The position numbers and the translations under genes were made by a program. Below the pieces are notes generated by a model that had not been told where the DNA came from, searched no databases, and saw only the letters and a list, made by a program, of their open reading frames with translations. DNA of 64,000 nt from Pseudomonas grandcourensis (GTDB lineage: Bacteria > Pseudomonadota > Gammaproteobacteria > Pseudomonadales > Pseudomonadaceae). The DNA lies in assembly GCF_039909015.1 (NCBI RefSeq), contig NZ_CP150919.1, forward strand, positions 3,324,501 to 3,388,500. Direction: 5' to 3'. This document shows positions 54,208 through 62,757 of this stretch, piece by piece; the stretch's first letter is position 1, and every line of letters starts with the position of its first letter.

Positions 54208-55134
54208 ATGGCTCGTAAAGTCATTATCACTTGCGCGGTTACCGGCGCAATTCACACACCTTCCATGTCCCGTTACCTGCCGGTCACGCCAGGCCAAATT
54301 GCCGAAGCGGCGATTGGTGCTGCTGAGGCTGGCGCCTCAATTGTTCACCTACATGCTCGTAATCCAATTGATGGCAGCCCCTCTCAGGATCCTGAACTGT
54401 TCAAACAATTCCTCCCTGCTATCAAAGAGGCTAGCGATGTGGTGATCAACCTGACGACAGGTGGTGCACCGACAATGTCTCTTGAGGATCGACTTCGCCC
54501 GGCACATCAATTCAAACCGGAAGTGGCCTCACTAAATATGGGCACGATGAACATGGGTCTTTACCCAATGCTCAATCGGTTTAAGGAGTTCAAACATGCC
54601 TGGGAGGAACCTTACCTCGCTGGCAGCCATGATCGTATTTTCAAAAACACATTTACCGACATTGCTCACATCCTTGAGTCATGCAGTGAAAACGGTACCC
54701 GTTTCGAAATCGAATGCTATGACATTGGGCATCTCTATACCGCTGCACACTTCATTGATCGCGGCCTCATCAAACCCCCATTTTTGATCCAGTCGGTTTT
54801 CGGCATCCTGGGCGGTATCGGCGGTCACCCTGAGGACGTTCTACATATGCGGCGCACAGCTGATCGGCTTTTCGGGGATGACTATCAATGGTCGGTTCTT
54901 CCTGCAGGTAAGCAGCAGATGAGCATTGGCGCTCAATCAGCGACCCTAGGAGGACACGTGCGTGTAGGTCTCGAAGACTCGCTTTGGGACGGCCCAGGTC
55001 AATTGGCAAAAAGCAACGCCGATCAAGTCTTGCGCATGCGTAAGATTATCGAAGGTCTTTCTCTTGAAGTTGCGACACCCGATGACGCCAGGGAAATCCT
55101 GAAACTCAAAGGTGGCGATAACGTCAACTTCTAA
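54208..55134 (+). CDS. Beta-keto acid cleavage enzyme (BKACE, 3-keto-5-aminohexanoate cleavage family)
   Basis: A 308-residue PF05853 TIM barrel of the TGAIHTPSMSxYLP subgroup. Zinc ligands include HLH at residues 47-49; later segments are VINLTTGG, ASLNMGTMNMG and FEIECYDIGHLYTAA (glutamate and aspartate of the active site). BKACE transfers an acetyl group: beta-keto acid plus acetyl-CoA gives acetoacetate plus a CoA thioester. The adjacent dehydrogenase would make its beta-keto substrate. The ATG at 54208 is selected over 54154 because it gives the normal N-terminus. Confidence 0.9.
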   Translation: MARKVIITCAVTGAIHTPSMSRYLPVTPGQIAEAAIGAAEAGASIVHLHARNPIDGSPSQDPELFKQFLPAIKEASDVVINLTTGGAPTMSLEDRLRPAHQFKPEVASLNMGTMNMGLYPMLNRFKEFKHAWEEPYLAGSHDRIFKNTFTDIAHILESCSENGTRFEIECYDIGHLYTAAHFIDRGLIKPPFLIQSVFGILGGIGGHPEDVLHMRRTADRLFGDDYQWSVLPAGKQQMSIGAQSATLGGHVRVGLEDSLWDGPGQLAKSNADQVLRMRKIIEGLSLEVATPDDAREILKLKGGDNVNF

Positions 55135-55243
55135 GCGCGGGTACTCACCCCCTAAAGTCTATCTAGAGGATATTTTGATAATTAAAGGTCGCGGCACAAC
55201 ACCAGCGCCCTAGCAATTTATCCTCATGAGGAGAACATGAACC

Positions 55244-56611
55244 ATGTTAGCTACGACCCATACAAAAACACAAAAGGGACAGTCGCTGAACGCTTTAATG
55301 TTTCGCAAGCTAATGCCGATGTTGGTCTTTGCTTACGTCATAAGCTTTCTGGATAGAACTAACATTTCACTTGCCAAAACCCACATGGCAGTCGACTTGG
55401 GTATTTCCGCTGCCGCCTACGGGTTTGGTGCAGGGCTCTTCTTCCTCAGCTATGCACTCATGGAAGTACCCAGCAACCTGATCATGCACCGGGTCGGTGC
55501 CCGACTCTGGATAACCAGGATCATGATCACCTGGGGGTTATTGTCCGCAGGCATGGCCTTCATCACCGATGAGACGACGTTCTACATCGCCCGTGCACTA
55601 CTGGGGGCTGCTGAAGCGGGACTATTCCCGGGCGTAATGCTCTATCTGACCTATTGGTTTGGTCGGGAGCAAAGAGCACGAGCCAGCGGCTATTTCCTCA
55701 TCGGAGTGTGTCTGGCAAACATCATCAGCGGCCCTGTTGGTGGGCTGTTGCTGCAGATGGACGGAATCCTGGGGTGGCACGGCTGGCAATGGCTATTCTT
55801 CATAGAAGGCATTCCAGCGGTACTCTTCTCCGTCGTCATCTGGCGCAAGCTTCCGGACGGGCCATCAACTGCAAGTTGGCTGTCCAGGGAGCAAGCCACT
55901 GAGGTAGAGCAAAACCTGAAGAAAGAACATGATGAAGAAATGGCGTCCGGCAATGTTGGCCATTCTTTCAAGGGCGTTCTTAAAATCCCTCAACTGTGGC
56001 TCGCCATCGCGGTTTACTTCCTCCATCAGATCAGTGTCTATTCGGTAATTTTCTTTTTGCCGGGCATCATTGGTACCTACGGAGGTTTGACGTCCGTACA
56101 AATAGGACTGTTGAATTCGATCCCCTGGATAGCTGCAGCACTTGGCGCAGCCTTCCTTCCAAAATATGCAACAACGCCGAAGTTATCTCGCAAGATCATG
56201 TTTGGAGGCCTGCTCCTGATGTCGGCCGGCTTGACCCTCGCCGCTTACACCTCGCCCTTGATCGCACTGATTGGATTTACGCTGACAGCGTCGATGTTCT
56301 TTGTTGTTCAGCCGGTGATCTTCCTCTTCGCCAGTTCAAGGTTGGCGGGCGCCGGTATGGCGGCGGGACTTGCGTTAGTCAATACCTTCGGAATTACCGG
56401 TGGTTTCTTCGGCCCTTCCTTGTTGGGTTTTGTAGAGCAGACAACAGGAAGTACCAAGAACGGACTCATCATTGTTGCAGCTCTCTTGACCCTCGCTGCA
56501 TTCCTCAGCCTGAGGTTGCGTCAAGCACAGGAAACAACCACTAAAACTCGGGACAACATCGTATTGCCCCACGTGGCACCGTGCATTACTGAAAATTCGA
56601 GGATGAAATGA
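55244..56611 (+). CDS. MFS transporter, anion:cation symporter (ACS) family
   Basis: A 455-residue major facilitator of the ACS family (tartrate, galactarate and aromatic-acid importers). Segment 1 is LMPMLVFAYVISFLDRTNISLAKTHM with the FLDRTN signature; LGAAEAGLFPGVMLYLTYWFGREQRARA is also characteristic. Its stop overlaps the dehydratase start by 4 bases. It should import the acid that feeds the dehydrogenase/BKACE/dehydratase steps. Confidence 0.88.
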   Translation: MLATTHTKTQKGQSLNALMFRKLMPMLVFAYVISFLDRTNISLAKTHMAVDLGISAAAYGFGAGLFFLSYALMEVPSNLIMHRVGARLWITRIMITWGLLSAGMAFITDETTFYIARALLGAAEAGLFPGVMLYLTYWFGREQRARASGYFLIGVCLANIISGPVGGLLLQMDGILGWHGWQWLFFIEGIPAVLFSVVIWRKLPDGPSTASWLSREQATEVEQNLKKEHDEEMASGNVGHSFKGVLKIPQLWLAIAVYFLHQISVYSVIFFLPGIIGTYGGLTSVQIGLLNSIPWIAAALGAAFLPKYATTPKLSRKIMFGGLLLMSAGLTLAAYTSPLIALIGFTLTASMFFVVQPVIFLFASSRLAGAGMAAGLALVNTFGITGGFFGPSLLGFVEQTTGSTKNGLIIVAALLTLAAFLSLRLRQAQETTTKTRDNIVLPHVAPCITENSRMK

Positions 56612-58134
56612 AGACCATCTCCCTGGCACTTAAACTCCACCCCAACGACAACGTTGCAATCGCACGCGCTCCTGTCTCCCAAGGAACGGTGGTCAGCGAA
56701 TTCGGCAATATCGTGGTGCGCACCGATGTACCCGCAGCGCACAAGATTGCCCTTGCACATGTGAACGCAGGCGAAGCTGTTCTGCGTTACGGGCAAATTA
56801 TCGGCTTTGCCACGCAAGCCATTGAGCCAGGCGATTACGTGCACACGCACAATCTTGAGATGGCGACGTTCGAGCGGGACTACGCGTTCGGCGAGGACGC
56901 CAAAATCGCCTCACCTGCCGCCGCTCCCGTCATGTTTCAGGGGTTCGTCCGAGCGGACGGTCGGGTTGCTACTCGAAACTACATCGGTGTCGTGAGCACA
57001 GTGAACTGCTCCGCGACAGTGACCAAAATGGTGGTTGAACACTTCTCGCGAAACGGTGCACTGGATGCTTATCCGAATGTGGACGGCGTGGTGCCGATCA
57101 CCCACAGCTTCGGTTGCTGCATTGAACACAATGGCGAGGGGGTGAACCAACTGCGGCGCACGCTTGGTGGGTTCATCAAGCACGCCAACTTCGCTGGGGT
57201 GGTGGTCATCGGCCTTGGCTGTGAAGCCAATCAGATGGGTGCGCTGTTCATGGCCCAGGGCATCGAGACTGGCAAGCTTATCGCTCCCGTGGTTATCCAG
57301 GATGTTGGCGGAACCCGCAATGCAGCGGATGCCGCCATTGCCGCTGTGGAATCGATGCTGCCGGTTGCCAACGAGTGCCGGCGCGAGCCGGTCTCGGCCA
57401 GACACCTCACCGTGGCGCTCCAGTGCGGCGGTTCGGACGGGTATTCAGGCATCACGGCCAACCCCGCCCTTGGTGTTGCTGTCGATATGCTTGTAGCGCA
57501 AGGCGGAACGGCCATTCTGAGCGAAACGCCCGAGATCTACGGCGCTGAACACCTCCTCACTCGCCGTGCGGCAACCCGTGAGGTTGGCCAGGGTATCGTC
57601 GACCTTATCAAATGGTGGGAAAGCTACGCAGACCGCGAAAAAGGCAGTATCGATAACAACCCCACGCCTGGTAACAAGGCCGGCGGCCTGACGACCATTC
57701 TCGAAAAGTCTTTAGGCGCAGTTGCCAAAAGTGGCTCCTCAGCACTCATGGGCGTTTATCGTTACGCCGAGCCCATTACAGTCCGAGGCTTGGTGTTCAT
57801 GGATGCGCCTGGCTATGACCCGATGGGAGCCACTGGCCAAATCGCCAGCGGCGCAAACCTCGTTGCGTTCACTACGGGCCGTGGCTCGTGCTTTGGTGCC
57901 AAACCTGCTCCATCGATCAAGCTCGCAACCAACACGAAGATGTACACCCGGATGAAGGATGACATGGATATTAATTGCGGGGACGTCATGGATGGCGATG
58001 CCACCCTTGAAACCAAGGGCAAGGAAATCTTCGACATGCTTATTCGCGTGGCGTCTGGAGAAAAATCTAAAAGCGAAGCGCTGGGCGTTGGCAACGAAGA
58101 AACAGTACCCTGGATGATCGGCGCTCAGATGTAA
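56608..58134 (+). CDS. UxaA-family altronate/galactarate dehydratase-like protein
   Basis: A 508-residue sugar-acid dehydratase. Residues 1-90 form the SAF domain (LALKLHPNDNVAIARAPV...GDYVHTHN). The catalytic core is FQGFVRADGRVATRNYIGVV, HSFGCCIEHNG, GCEANQ, the CGGSDGYSGITANPALG motif and GRGSCFGAKPAPSIKLATNT. The family removes water from altronate, galactarate and related aldonates or aldarates. It is the last gene of the operon and is coupled to the MFS gene. The substrate is probably a sugar-derived hydroxy acid. Confidence 0.9.
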   Translation: MKTISLALKLHPNDNVAIARAPVSQGTVVSEFGNIVVRTDVPAAHKIALAHVNAGEAVLRYGQIIGFATQAIEPGDYVHTHNLEMATFERDYAFGEDAKIASPAAAPVMFQGFVRADGRVATRNYIGVVSTVNCSATVTKMVVEHFSRNGALDAYPNVDGVVPITHSFGCCIEHNGEGVNQLRRTLGGFIKHANFAGVVVIGLGCEANQMGALFMAQGIETGKLIAPVVIQDVGGTRNAADAAIAAVESMLPVANECRREPVSARHLTVALQCGGSDGYSGITANPALGVAVDMLVAQGGTAILSETPEIYGAEHLLTRRAATREVGQGIVDLIKWWESYADREKGSIDNNPTPGNKAGGLTTILEKSLGAVAKSGSSALMGVYRYAEPITVRGLVFMDAPGYDPMGATGQIASGANLVAFTTGRGSCFGAKPAPSIKLATNTKMYTRMKDDMDINCGDVMDGDATLETKGKEIFDMLIRVASGEKSKSEALGVGNEETVPWMIGAQM

Positions 58135-58150
58135 GAAACGAGCAAAAAAA

Positions 58151-58177
58151 GAGGCGCCCTGTAAACCAGAGCGCCTC
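58151..58177. terminator. Bidirectional terminator between the dehydratase and gntR genes
   Basis: GAGGCGC and GCGCCTC form a 7-base-pair stem with A-run on the left and T-run on the right, between two convergent genes. It should work in both directions. Confidence 0.8.
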
Positions 58178-58200
58178 GTTTTTATAGCTTGTCGGTAAAG

Positions 58201-58920
58201 TTAATGAGTTTCGACAGGCTTGATTGCATCGGCCACGATCAGCGCCCCGGTATTCAGGATAAATTCGGCGGCACTTTTAATGTCATTCTGCAGTGACTCG
58301 CAAGCAGCAACAGGGTCGCGCTTCTTTAAAGCATCAACCATCGCAGCGTGATGACTGGCTTGTACTCGCTGTACCACGCGTTCATTGCCTGATCGCAGAT
58401 CATAATTGAGGATAGGCCCGATTCTTAACCACAGGGACTCAACGATCTGGAGCAGGATGGGCATTTCCGCCTGATTATAGATTGCGAAATGCAATTCTTT
58501 ATTCAGTGCGATGAGTCGTGATTCATCGGGAGCGCTTTGTGCAAACTCTTTGCAAAATGCTTCGTGTATATCCTCTATTTCACGCAGCGCCTCTGCGCCA
58601 ACCAGTTCCGCAGCGCGTGCCGCAGCCTGCCCTTCCAAATTCAACCGAATACTGGTGATTTCGCGGAACTGGCTGACCGTTAGTACAGGAACGCGAATAT
58701 ATCGATTTGCCGCCATTTCAAGCGCCTGCTCAGCGACCAACCTGTGTACCGCTTCGCGAACAGGCATAACGCTAACGCCAAAAGCATCCGCAATGGATCT
58801 GAGTGAAAGCTTCTCCCCGGGCATCACACGTCCACTTATCAGCAGATCACGCAGCTGGGAGTAAACGTCTGCACTGAGGGTCTGATGGATCGAGGGCGTT
58901 ACAAGTGTGGATATGTTCAT
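58201..58920 (-). CDS. GntR-family (FCD) transcriptional regulator
   Basis: A 239-residue GntR regulator from the ATG at 58920. The winged helix (LSADVYSQLRDLLISGRVMPGEKLSLRSIADAFGVSVMPVREAVHRL) is followed by an FCD effector domain. An upstream in-frame extension to 59184 is rejected because it covers the operator region. The palindromes at 58972 and 59189 lie directly upstream, so it should autoregulate; sites at 53082 and 61449 extend the regulon. The ligand is probably the imported acid or its metabolite. Confidence 0.9.
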   Translation of the reverse strand: MNISTLVTPSIHQTLSADVYSQLRDLLISGRVMPGEKLSLRSIADAFGVSVMPVREAVHRLVAEQALEMAANRYIRVPVLTVSQFREITSIRLNLEGQAAARAAELVGAEALREIEDIHEAFCKEFAQSAPDESRLIALNKELHFAIYNQAEMPILLQIVESLWLRIGPILNYDLRSGNERVVQRVQASHHAAMVDALKKRDPVAACESLQNDIKSAAEFILNTGALIVADAIKPVETH

Positions 58921-58971
58921 GGCGAGAATTATAGGCAGATTCACCCGGCCGGTATAGAAAAATAAGACATA

Positions 58972-58981
58972 TGTGATCACA
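58972..58981. promoter_or_regulatory. GntR-type operator, site 2
   Basis: TGTGATCACA, 51 bases upstream of gntR. Confidence 0.65.
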
Positions 58982-59650
58982 GTTTTAGAGAGCGCTAGAA
59001 AATCCGTAACAGACCGAATTTGGGCATCAGAACACTCACATTGCACCAGGAGTCCCGAAGCCTTCAAGTTTTCGACAGCGAGATCGGTTTGCGTCGTTTT
59101 TTCGGGTGGGTGAGTACGGAGCAGCATGTAATAGCTTGGTCGGCCTTTCTCCATACCGTCGAAAAGAATCTTGCGCACGATCATAAACCGTGATCACATA
59201 TCACTAATAGCCCGGACTAAGTTTGAAAGCCGACTAGCATCGATCTACATAAAAATAAGACTGGAGAACGGTCATGAGCGCACTACGACAACCGGGGATT
59301 CACTTGCGCGGGCCCCGCCCGTTAAGTCCTATTGCCACATTGCTACGAAATTTTCTTCGAAGAATGCGCTCGCTCGACACCTCACTCCGATGCGTAACGT
59401 ACTTGCACGGTTGCTATCTAGGAGAACTATCCCAATGGTCTCCAGGCTGGGGTGTGCACCAGGCAGAGCCCAGCCTCAAATGCAGCTGTCTCCCGGCTGT
59501 CTATTTGGAGCAGCAAAGGTTCGTGCAGCAGGACATGCCTGGAGCTGAAAAAGACCTAGCACCTAAAAAACTCGCAGCTGCTCATAAATCTACCGGCTCC
59601 GATATAACGGGTAAGCGTTTCATCCACATAGTTGAAAGGAGTGATCAGCA
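58982..59650. other. Leader region between gntR and the gamma carbonic anhydrase gene
   Basis: About 670 bases. The operator at 59189 is followed by a plus-strand ATG at 59274 with GGAG upstream, but the translation (MSALRQPGIHLRGPRPLSPI and on to 59654) has no recognisable protein character. I do not call a gene; the start may be what is left of a deleted gene. Confidence 0.4.
59189..59198. promoter_or_regulatory. GntR-type operator, site 3
   Basis: CGTGATCACA, with ATATCAC on one flank, matching the extended context of the site at 61449 when read on the opposite strand. It lies before the leader of the gamma carbonic anhydrase gene. Confidence 0.6.
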
Positions 59651-60220
59651 ATGAAATACCGCTTGGAAGACCTAAAAGTTGACGCTCACCCAAAGAGTTG
59701 GGTGGCACCTACAGCTTCTGTCATAGGTCGGGTGCTCTTGGAGGAAGATTCCAGTGAGTGGTTCGGTGCTGTAATTCGCGGAGATAACGAGTTGATCACG
59801 ATTGGTCAAGGATCGAATGTCCAGGACGGTGCCATCCTTCATACGGATCCGGGGTTTCCATTGACCTTGGGGAAGGATGTCACCATCGGTCATCAAGCCA
59901 TGCTTCATGGATGTGAAGTCGGTGATGGCAGCCTGATTGGTATTCAGGCGGTCGTACTCAACGGTGCTCGAATTGGCACGAACTGCCTCATTGGCGCTAA
60001 AGCTCTCGTTACAGAAAAAATGGTTATCCCGGATGGGTCATTAGTGCTGGGCTCGCCTGCCAAGGTGGTTCGCGTACTCAATGAAGAGCAGCAAGCAGGA
60101 CTACGCGCCAACGCACAGGGGTACGTTGTTAATGCAAGTCGTTTTTTGACAGAGCTTACAGAAGACGCCAGCGATTCGTTAACGATCGAAGCCCGCAGTC
60201 TTTATGGTGCGCGCGGATAA
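59651..60220 (+). CDS. Gamma-class carbonic anhydrase-family protein
   Basis: A 189-residue left-handed beta-helix protein with hexapeptide repeats ([57 protein letters not shown]). The zinc histidines His64, His81 and His86 are present. Gamma carbonic anhydrase-like proteins (CaiE/PaaY/YrdA group) act as carbonic anhydrase or as CoA-metabolism accessory enzymes (e.g. PaaY thioesterase). The latter would fit BKACE-derived CoA thioesters. AAAGGAG precedes the ATG. Confidence 0.87.
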   Translation: MKYRLEDLKVDAHPKSWVAPTASVIGRVLLEEDSSEWFGAVIRGDNELITIGQGSNVQDGAILHTDPGFPLTLGKDVTIGHQAMLHGCEVGDGSLIGIQAVVLNGARIGTNCLIGAKALVTEKMVIPDGSLVLGSPAKVVRVLNEEQQAGLRANAQGYVVNASRFLTELTEDASDSLTIEARSLYGARG

Positions 60221-60523
60221 TCAACACGGCGCGAAGTGCCAGACATTTTTCAGCACAAGGAACGGAGTGAGCAACTAAACTATGCTTCCCCGAAGTGGCT
60301 CTTGACGTAATTATCTATAACGACATTACGTTGGTAGTAGGTGTATTTGGTCTTTGTGGTATTCCAGAAGTTCTCATTGCCACCCTAGTGCCACGGGTAC
60401 TGCGTTGTTCCTGGGCTCGGGCACGTACTGGATTATCGAACTGGTTAATCGGGTGGGATCCGGCGTTGTGGTTCAGTTTGGGTACGAAAGCAATATGCCA
60501 TTCCCGATACACACGCTAAATAA
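60221..60523 (+). pseudogene. Decayed N-terminus of a CoA-transferase subunit A (scoA-like)
   Basis: Following CGGAG, the plus-strand frames at about 60275-60395 encode an N-terminal CoA-transferase signature: EVALDVIIYNDITLVVGVFG followed by LCGIPEVLIATL, which matches the MVGGFGLCGIPExLI pattern of succinyl-CoA:3-oxoacid CoA-transferase subunit A. The frame is broken near the start (the first codons read in another frame) and unrelated sequence follows about 40 codons in. The rest of scoA and scoB are absent. Acetoacetate activation would be the expected partner of BKACE, so this is probably a lost component of the regulon. Confidence 0.65.
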
Positions 60524-60553
60524 ACGGCTCGCCAGCAAGACTGCTGGCGAGCC
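60524..60553. repeat. REP-like 13-base-pair hairpin
   Basis: CGGCTCGCCAGCA and TGCTGGCGAGCCG form a perfect 13-base-pair stem with a four-base loop. GCTGGCGAGC is typical of Pseudomonas REP elements. It lies between the scoA remnant and the end of the SDR gene and may act as a terminator for either. Confidence 0.7.
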
Positions 60554-60578
60554 GTTGTAGATCTATCGCGAAACTTGA

Positions 60579-61367
60579 TCAGAGGTACTCGACATTACCG
60601 TCGATGCTGATCGCTTGACCTGTCACGTTGTGAGCGGCAGGAGAGCAGAGAAATAAGGCCATTGCTGCCACATCCTCGGGTGGAGTCATCCGGCGCAATG
60701 AGATTTTCTTCAACGTCTGTTGGAGCATCTCCGGCTCTGAAATTCCTAATTGCTTGGCGCGATCACTGATGACGCGATCCTGGCGAGGGCCTTCGACGAT
60801 ACCCGGTAGGAGTGCGTTGACTCGAATGTCTCTTTCGCCCAACTCCGCAGCCAGGGACTTCATCAACCCTACAATTGCCCATTTGGTCGCCGCGTAAGGA
60901 GTCCGCCAAGCATAACCTAAGCGTCCTGCGACGGATGAGATGTGAATAATGTGAGCATGTTCTGACTCAACCAACAGGGGAATAGCATGATGGGCGAAGC
61001 GGTACTGTGCATTGAGGTTTATGTCTATCGTCTGTTCCCACTCGACATCACTGATCCTTTCTATCCCGGCTGTCGGCCCTGCGATGCCAGCATTGTTTAT
61101 CAGAACATCCAGCCCATTCGCCCACTCTCGTTGTATCTCAAAGACACGCTTAACCTCATCTGAATTAGAAACATCGGCCAGCGTAGCTAGCGCCTCAGGG
61201 TAGCGTTCACGAAATGCTGAGACTGCCCGCTCGCTGACATCACAAACATGCACTTTCGCCCCGATCTCGAGATAGGCAGCGGCAATTACTTCTCCGATAC
61301 CAGCTGCTCCCCCAGAAATCAGAACCTTCAATCCGGAGTAGGGGGTGAGTCGTTTCAAAACGTTCAT
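60579..61367 (-). CDS. Short-chain dehydrogenase/reductase
   Basis: A 262-residue classical SDR from the ATG at 61367. SGGAAGIGEVIA, NNAGIAGP and the Tyr-Lys pair in TPYAATKWAIVG are present, and the C-terminal tail is ISIDGNVEYL. A longer in-frame extension to 61736 is rejected because it crosses the mvaT fragment and the operator. The GntR-type site at 61449 lies 82 bases upstream. It is therefore probably part of the BKACE regulon; the substrate could be the first hydroxy acid or polyol. Confidence 0.87.
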   Translation of the reverse strand: MNVLKRLTPYSGLKVLISGGAAGIGEVIAAAYLEIGAKVHVCDVSERAVSAFRERYPEALATLADVSNSDEVKRVFEIQREWANGLDVLINNAGIAGPTAGIERISDVEWEQTIDINLNAQYRFAHHAIPLLVESEHAHIIHISSVAGRLGYAWRTPYAATKWAIVGLMKSLAAELGERDIRVNALLPGIVEGPRQDRVISDRAKQLGISEPEMLQQTLKKISLRRMTPPEDVAAMALFLCSPAAHNVTGQAISIDGNVEYL

Positions 61368-61562
61368 AGCTTCGTATCCTGTCTTATTTTTGTGTCGGAC
61401 GTCCTTCCAAGTCACAAAGTATGACTCAAAAATGTATACATAGTGATATGTGATCACAGCAGGCTTGTCAAGGCAGGATCTATTTTGGCGAAGAGTGCTT
61501 GATTCCACTTTGGGATGTGGAGCGTCACTTAGGTTTTCAGTTGACGCAGACCTATGCACACG
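61368..61562. other. Upstream region of the SDR gene
   Basis: About 195 bases containing the operator at 61449. No gene is visible on either strand; it abuts the mvaT fragment that starts at 61563. Confidence 0.4.
61449..61458. promoter_or_regulatory. GntR-type operator, site 4
   Basis: TGTGATCACA, 82 bases upstream of the SDR ATG, with GTGATA as left flank. Confidence 0.65.
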
Positions 61563-61625
61563 ACGCTTAAAGAGTGGAAAGCAGAACACGGCTCCGCCAC
61601 GGTTGAGTCCTGGCTGAGGAAGTGA
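61563..61625 (+). pseudogene. mvaT: 3'-terminal fragment of mvaT
   Basis: Twenty codons encode TLKEWKAEHGSATVESWLRK, colinear with the last 20 residues of MvaT at 9764 and 37.3 kb, followed by a stop and a terminator. Everything upstream of the KTLKEW position is missing. It is in the same orientation as the other two copies. Confidence 0.8.
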
Positions 61626-61640
61626 TTTTGGATTGAGTAC

Positions 61641-61669
61641 AAAAAGGCCCATCAGGGCCTTTTTTGTTG
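61641..61669 (+). terminator. Terminator after the mvaT fragment
   Basis: AAAAAGGCCC and GGGCCTTTTT pair as a perfect 10-base-pair stem with an ATCA loop and a T-run, the counterpart of the terminators at 10149 and 37595. Confidence 0.75.
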
Positions 61670-61892
61670 CCTGGGTAAGGGCAGTTAAACGGCTTAATCT
61701 GCTTCGAGTTTTTGAAGGTATTGGTGCGGTAAGCATTGAAAATCACAGAGCTGGCTAGATGTGAGGTTGCCTGGGCAATGGCTCACCATTCGTCAGCACG
61801 GTGGCATGACCCTTCTTGACAGCCGAGTCGTCTGGGGAAATACTCGCTTTAAGATTCATATAGATGACTATATAACAAGGTGAATAAAGTCG
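61670..61892. other. Intergenic, no clear gene
   Basis: A minus-strand open frame (start near 61859, MNLKASISPDDSAVKKGHAT) ends at 61755 and has protein character but no recognisable family; it may be a tiny gene or a fragment. An ATATAG/CTATAT palindrome at 61858-61873 precedes the regulator at 61893. Confidence 0.35.
61858..61873. promoter_or_regulatory. Palindrome upstream of the HutC-type regulator
   Basis: ATATAG and CTATAT are separated by four bases, 20 bases before the regulator ATG. It is a candidate autoregulatory operator. Confidence 0.5.
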
Positions 61893-62624
61893 ATGAGTAC
61901 TCTCCCAAGTGATACTCGCCTGCCGCTCTATCAACGCCTGCGCGACCAATTGGCTGAGCAGATCGCCAAAAATCGCTGGCGTCCTGGCGAGGCGATTCCT
62001 ACCGAGGCTGCGCTTTCAGCGGAGTACGAACTTTCTACCGGCACGGTGCGCAAAGCGATTGATGCGTTAGTCAGTGAGGGCATTCTGGAGCGTCAGCAGG
62101 GGCGAGGGACTTTCATTCGTCGTCCACAATTTCAATCCTCTCTGTTCCGCTTCTTTCGATTTCAGTCTGCTTCTGGTGAGCGCCAGGTACCGGAGAGCCG
62201 CATCCTGTCAATCGAGCCCGTTGCCGCGCCCTCGGCCGTAGCCCAAGCGCTTGGGCTGCCCTCCGATGCACCGGTGATTCGCATTGTTCGTTTGCGTTTG
62301 CTGGAGGTTCAGCCAGTACTTGCCGAAGAAATCTGGTTGCCGCGCAGCCGTTTCCAACCCTTGCTTGAGACCGACCTCAGCCTGAAAGGGCCATTGCTGT
62401 ATCCAATCTACGAAGACCTCTGCGGCCAGGTCGTTGCCTATGCCGAAGAGACCCTCACCGCCGAGTCGGTCAACGACGTACACGCACGCCTGTTGCAGGT
62501 GCCGATTAACAGTCCGGTGGTAGTGATCGAACGGCTGGCCCGTGATTACGCCGGTACGCCACTGGAGTGGCGTCGTTCTCGTGGCCACGCAGAGCATTTC
62601 CGTTACAGCGTGGATATTCGCTAG
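61893..62624 (+). CDS. GntR-family (HutC/UTRA) transcriptional regulator
   Basis: A 243-residue GntR protein with the winged helix (LYQRLRDQLAEQIAKNRWRPGEAIPTEAALSAEYELSTGTVRKAIDALVSEGILERQQGRGTFI) and a UTRA ligand-binding domain to the C-terminus. It precedes an MFS transporter gene by 133 bases on the same strand. This pair looks like an independent unit, unrelated to the GntR at 58201. Confidence 0.9.
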   Translation: MSTLPSDTRLPLYQRLRDQLAEQIAKNRWRPGEAIPTEAALSAEYELSTGTVRKAIDALVSEGILERQQGRGTFIRRPQFQSSLFRFFRFQSASGERQVPESRILSIEPVAAPSAVAQALGLPSDAPVIRIVRLRLLEVQPVLAEEIWLPRSRFQPLLETDLSLKGPLLYPIYEDLCGQVVAYAEETLTAESVNDVHARLLQVPINSPVVVIERLARDYAGTPLEWRRSRGHAEHFRYSVDIR

Positions 62625-62757
62625 CGCCTGCCCGTGTAGTGAGTTGTTCAGCGGCGAATAAGTCGTCGCTGGTTTCCTGTTTGTTTGCCAAAACTGGCCC
62701 TGTAGCGGTGCGGTTCGCTCTCGGCTGCCTTACGTTCCACTTATAAGGATAAGAACC

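Noticed and set aside
58921..59184. N-terminal extension of the GntR regulator
   Set aside because: It would cover an operator of its own promoter, and GntR proteins start close to the winged helix, matching the 58920 ATG.
59274..59654. A 126-codon frame with a good ribosome site
   Set aside because: It has no recognisable protein character beyond the first codons; kept only as a note on a possible deleted gene.
60579..61736. Long version of the SDR starting near 61736
   Set aside because: The extension is antisense to the mvaT fragment and its terminator, and crosses the GntR-type operator; the ATG at 61367 gives a normal SDR.
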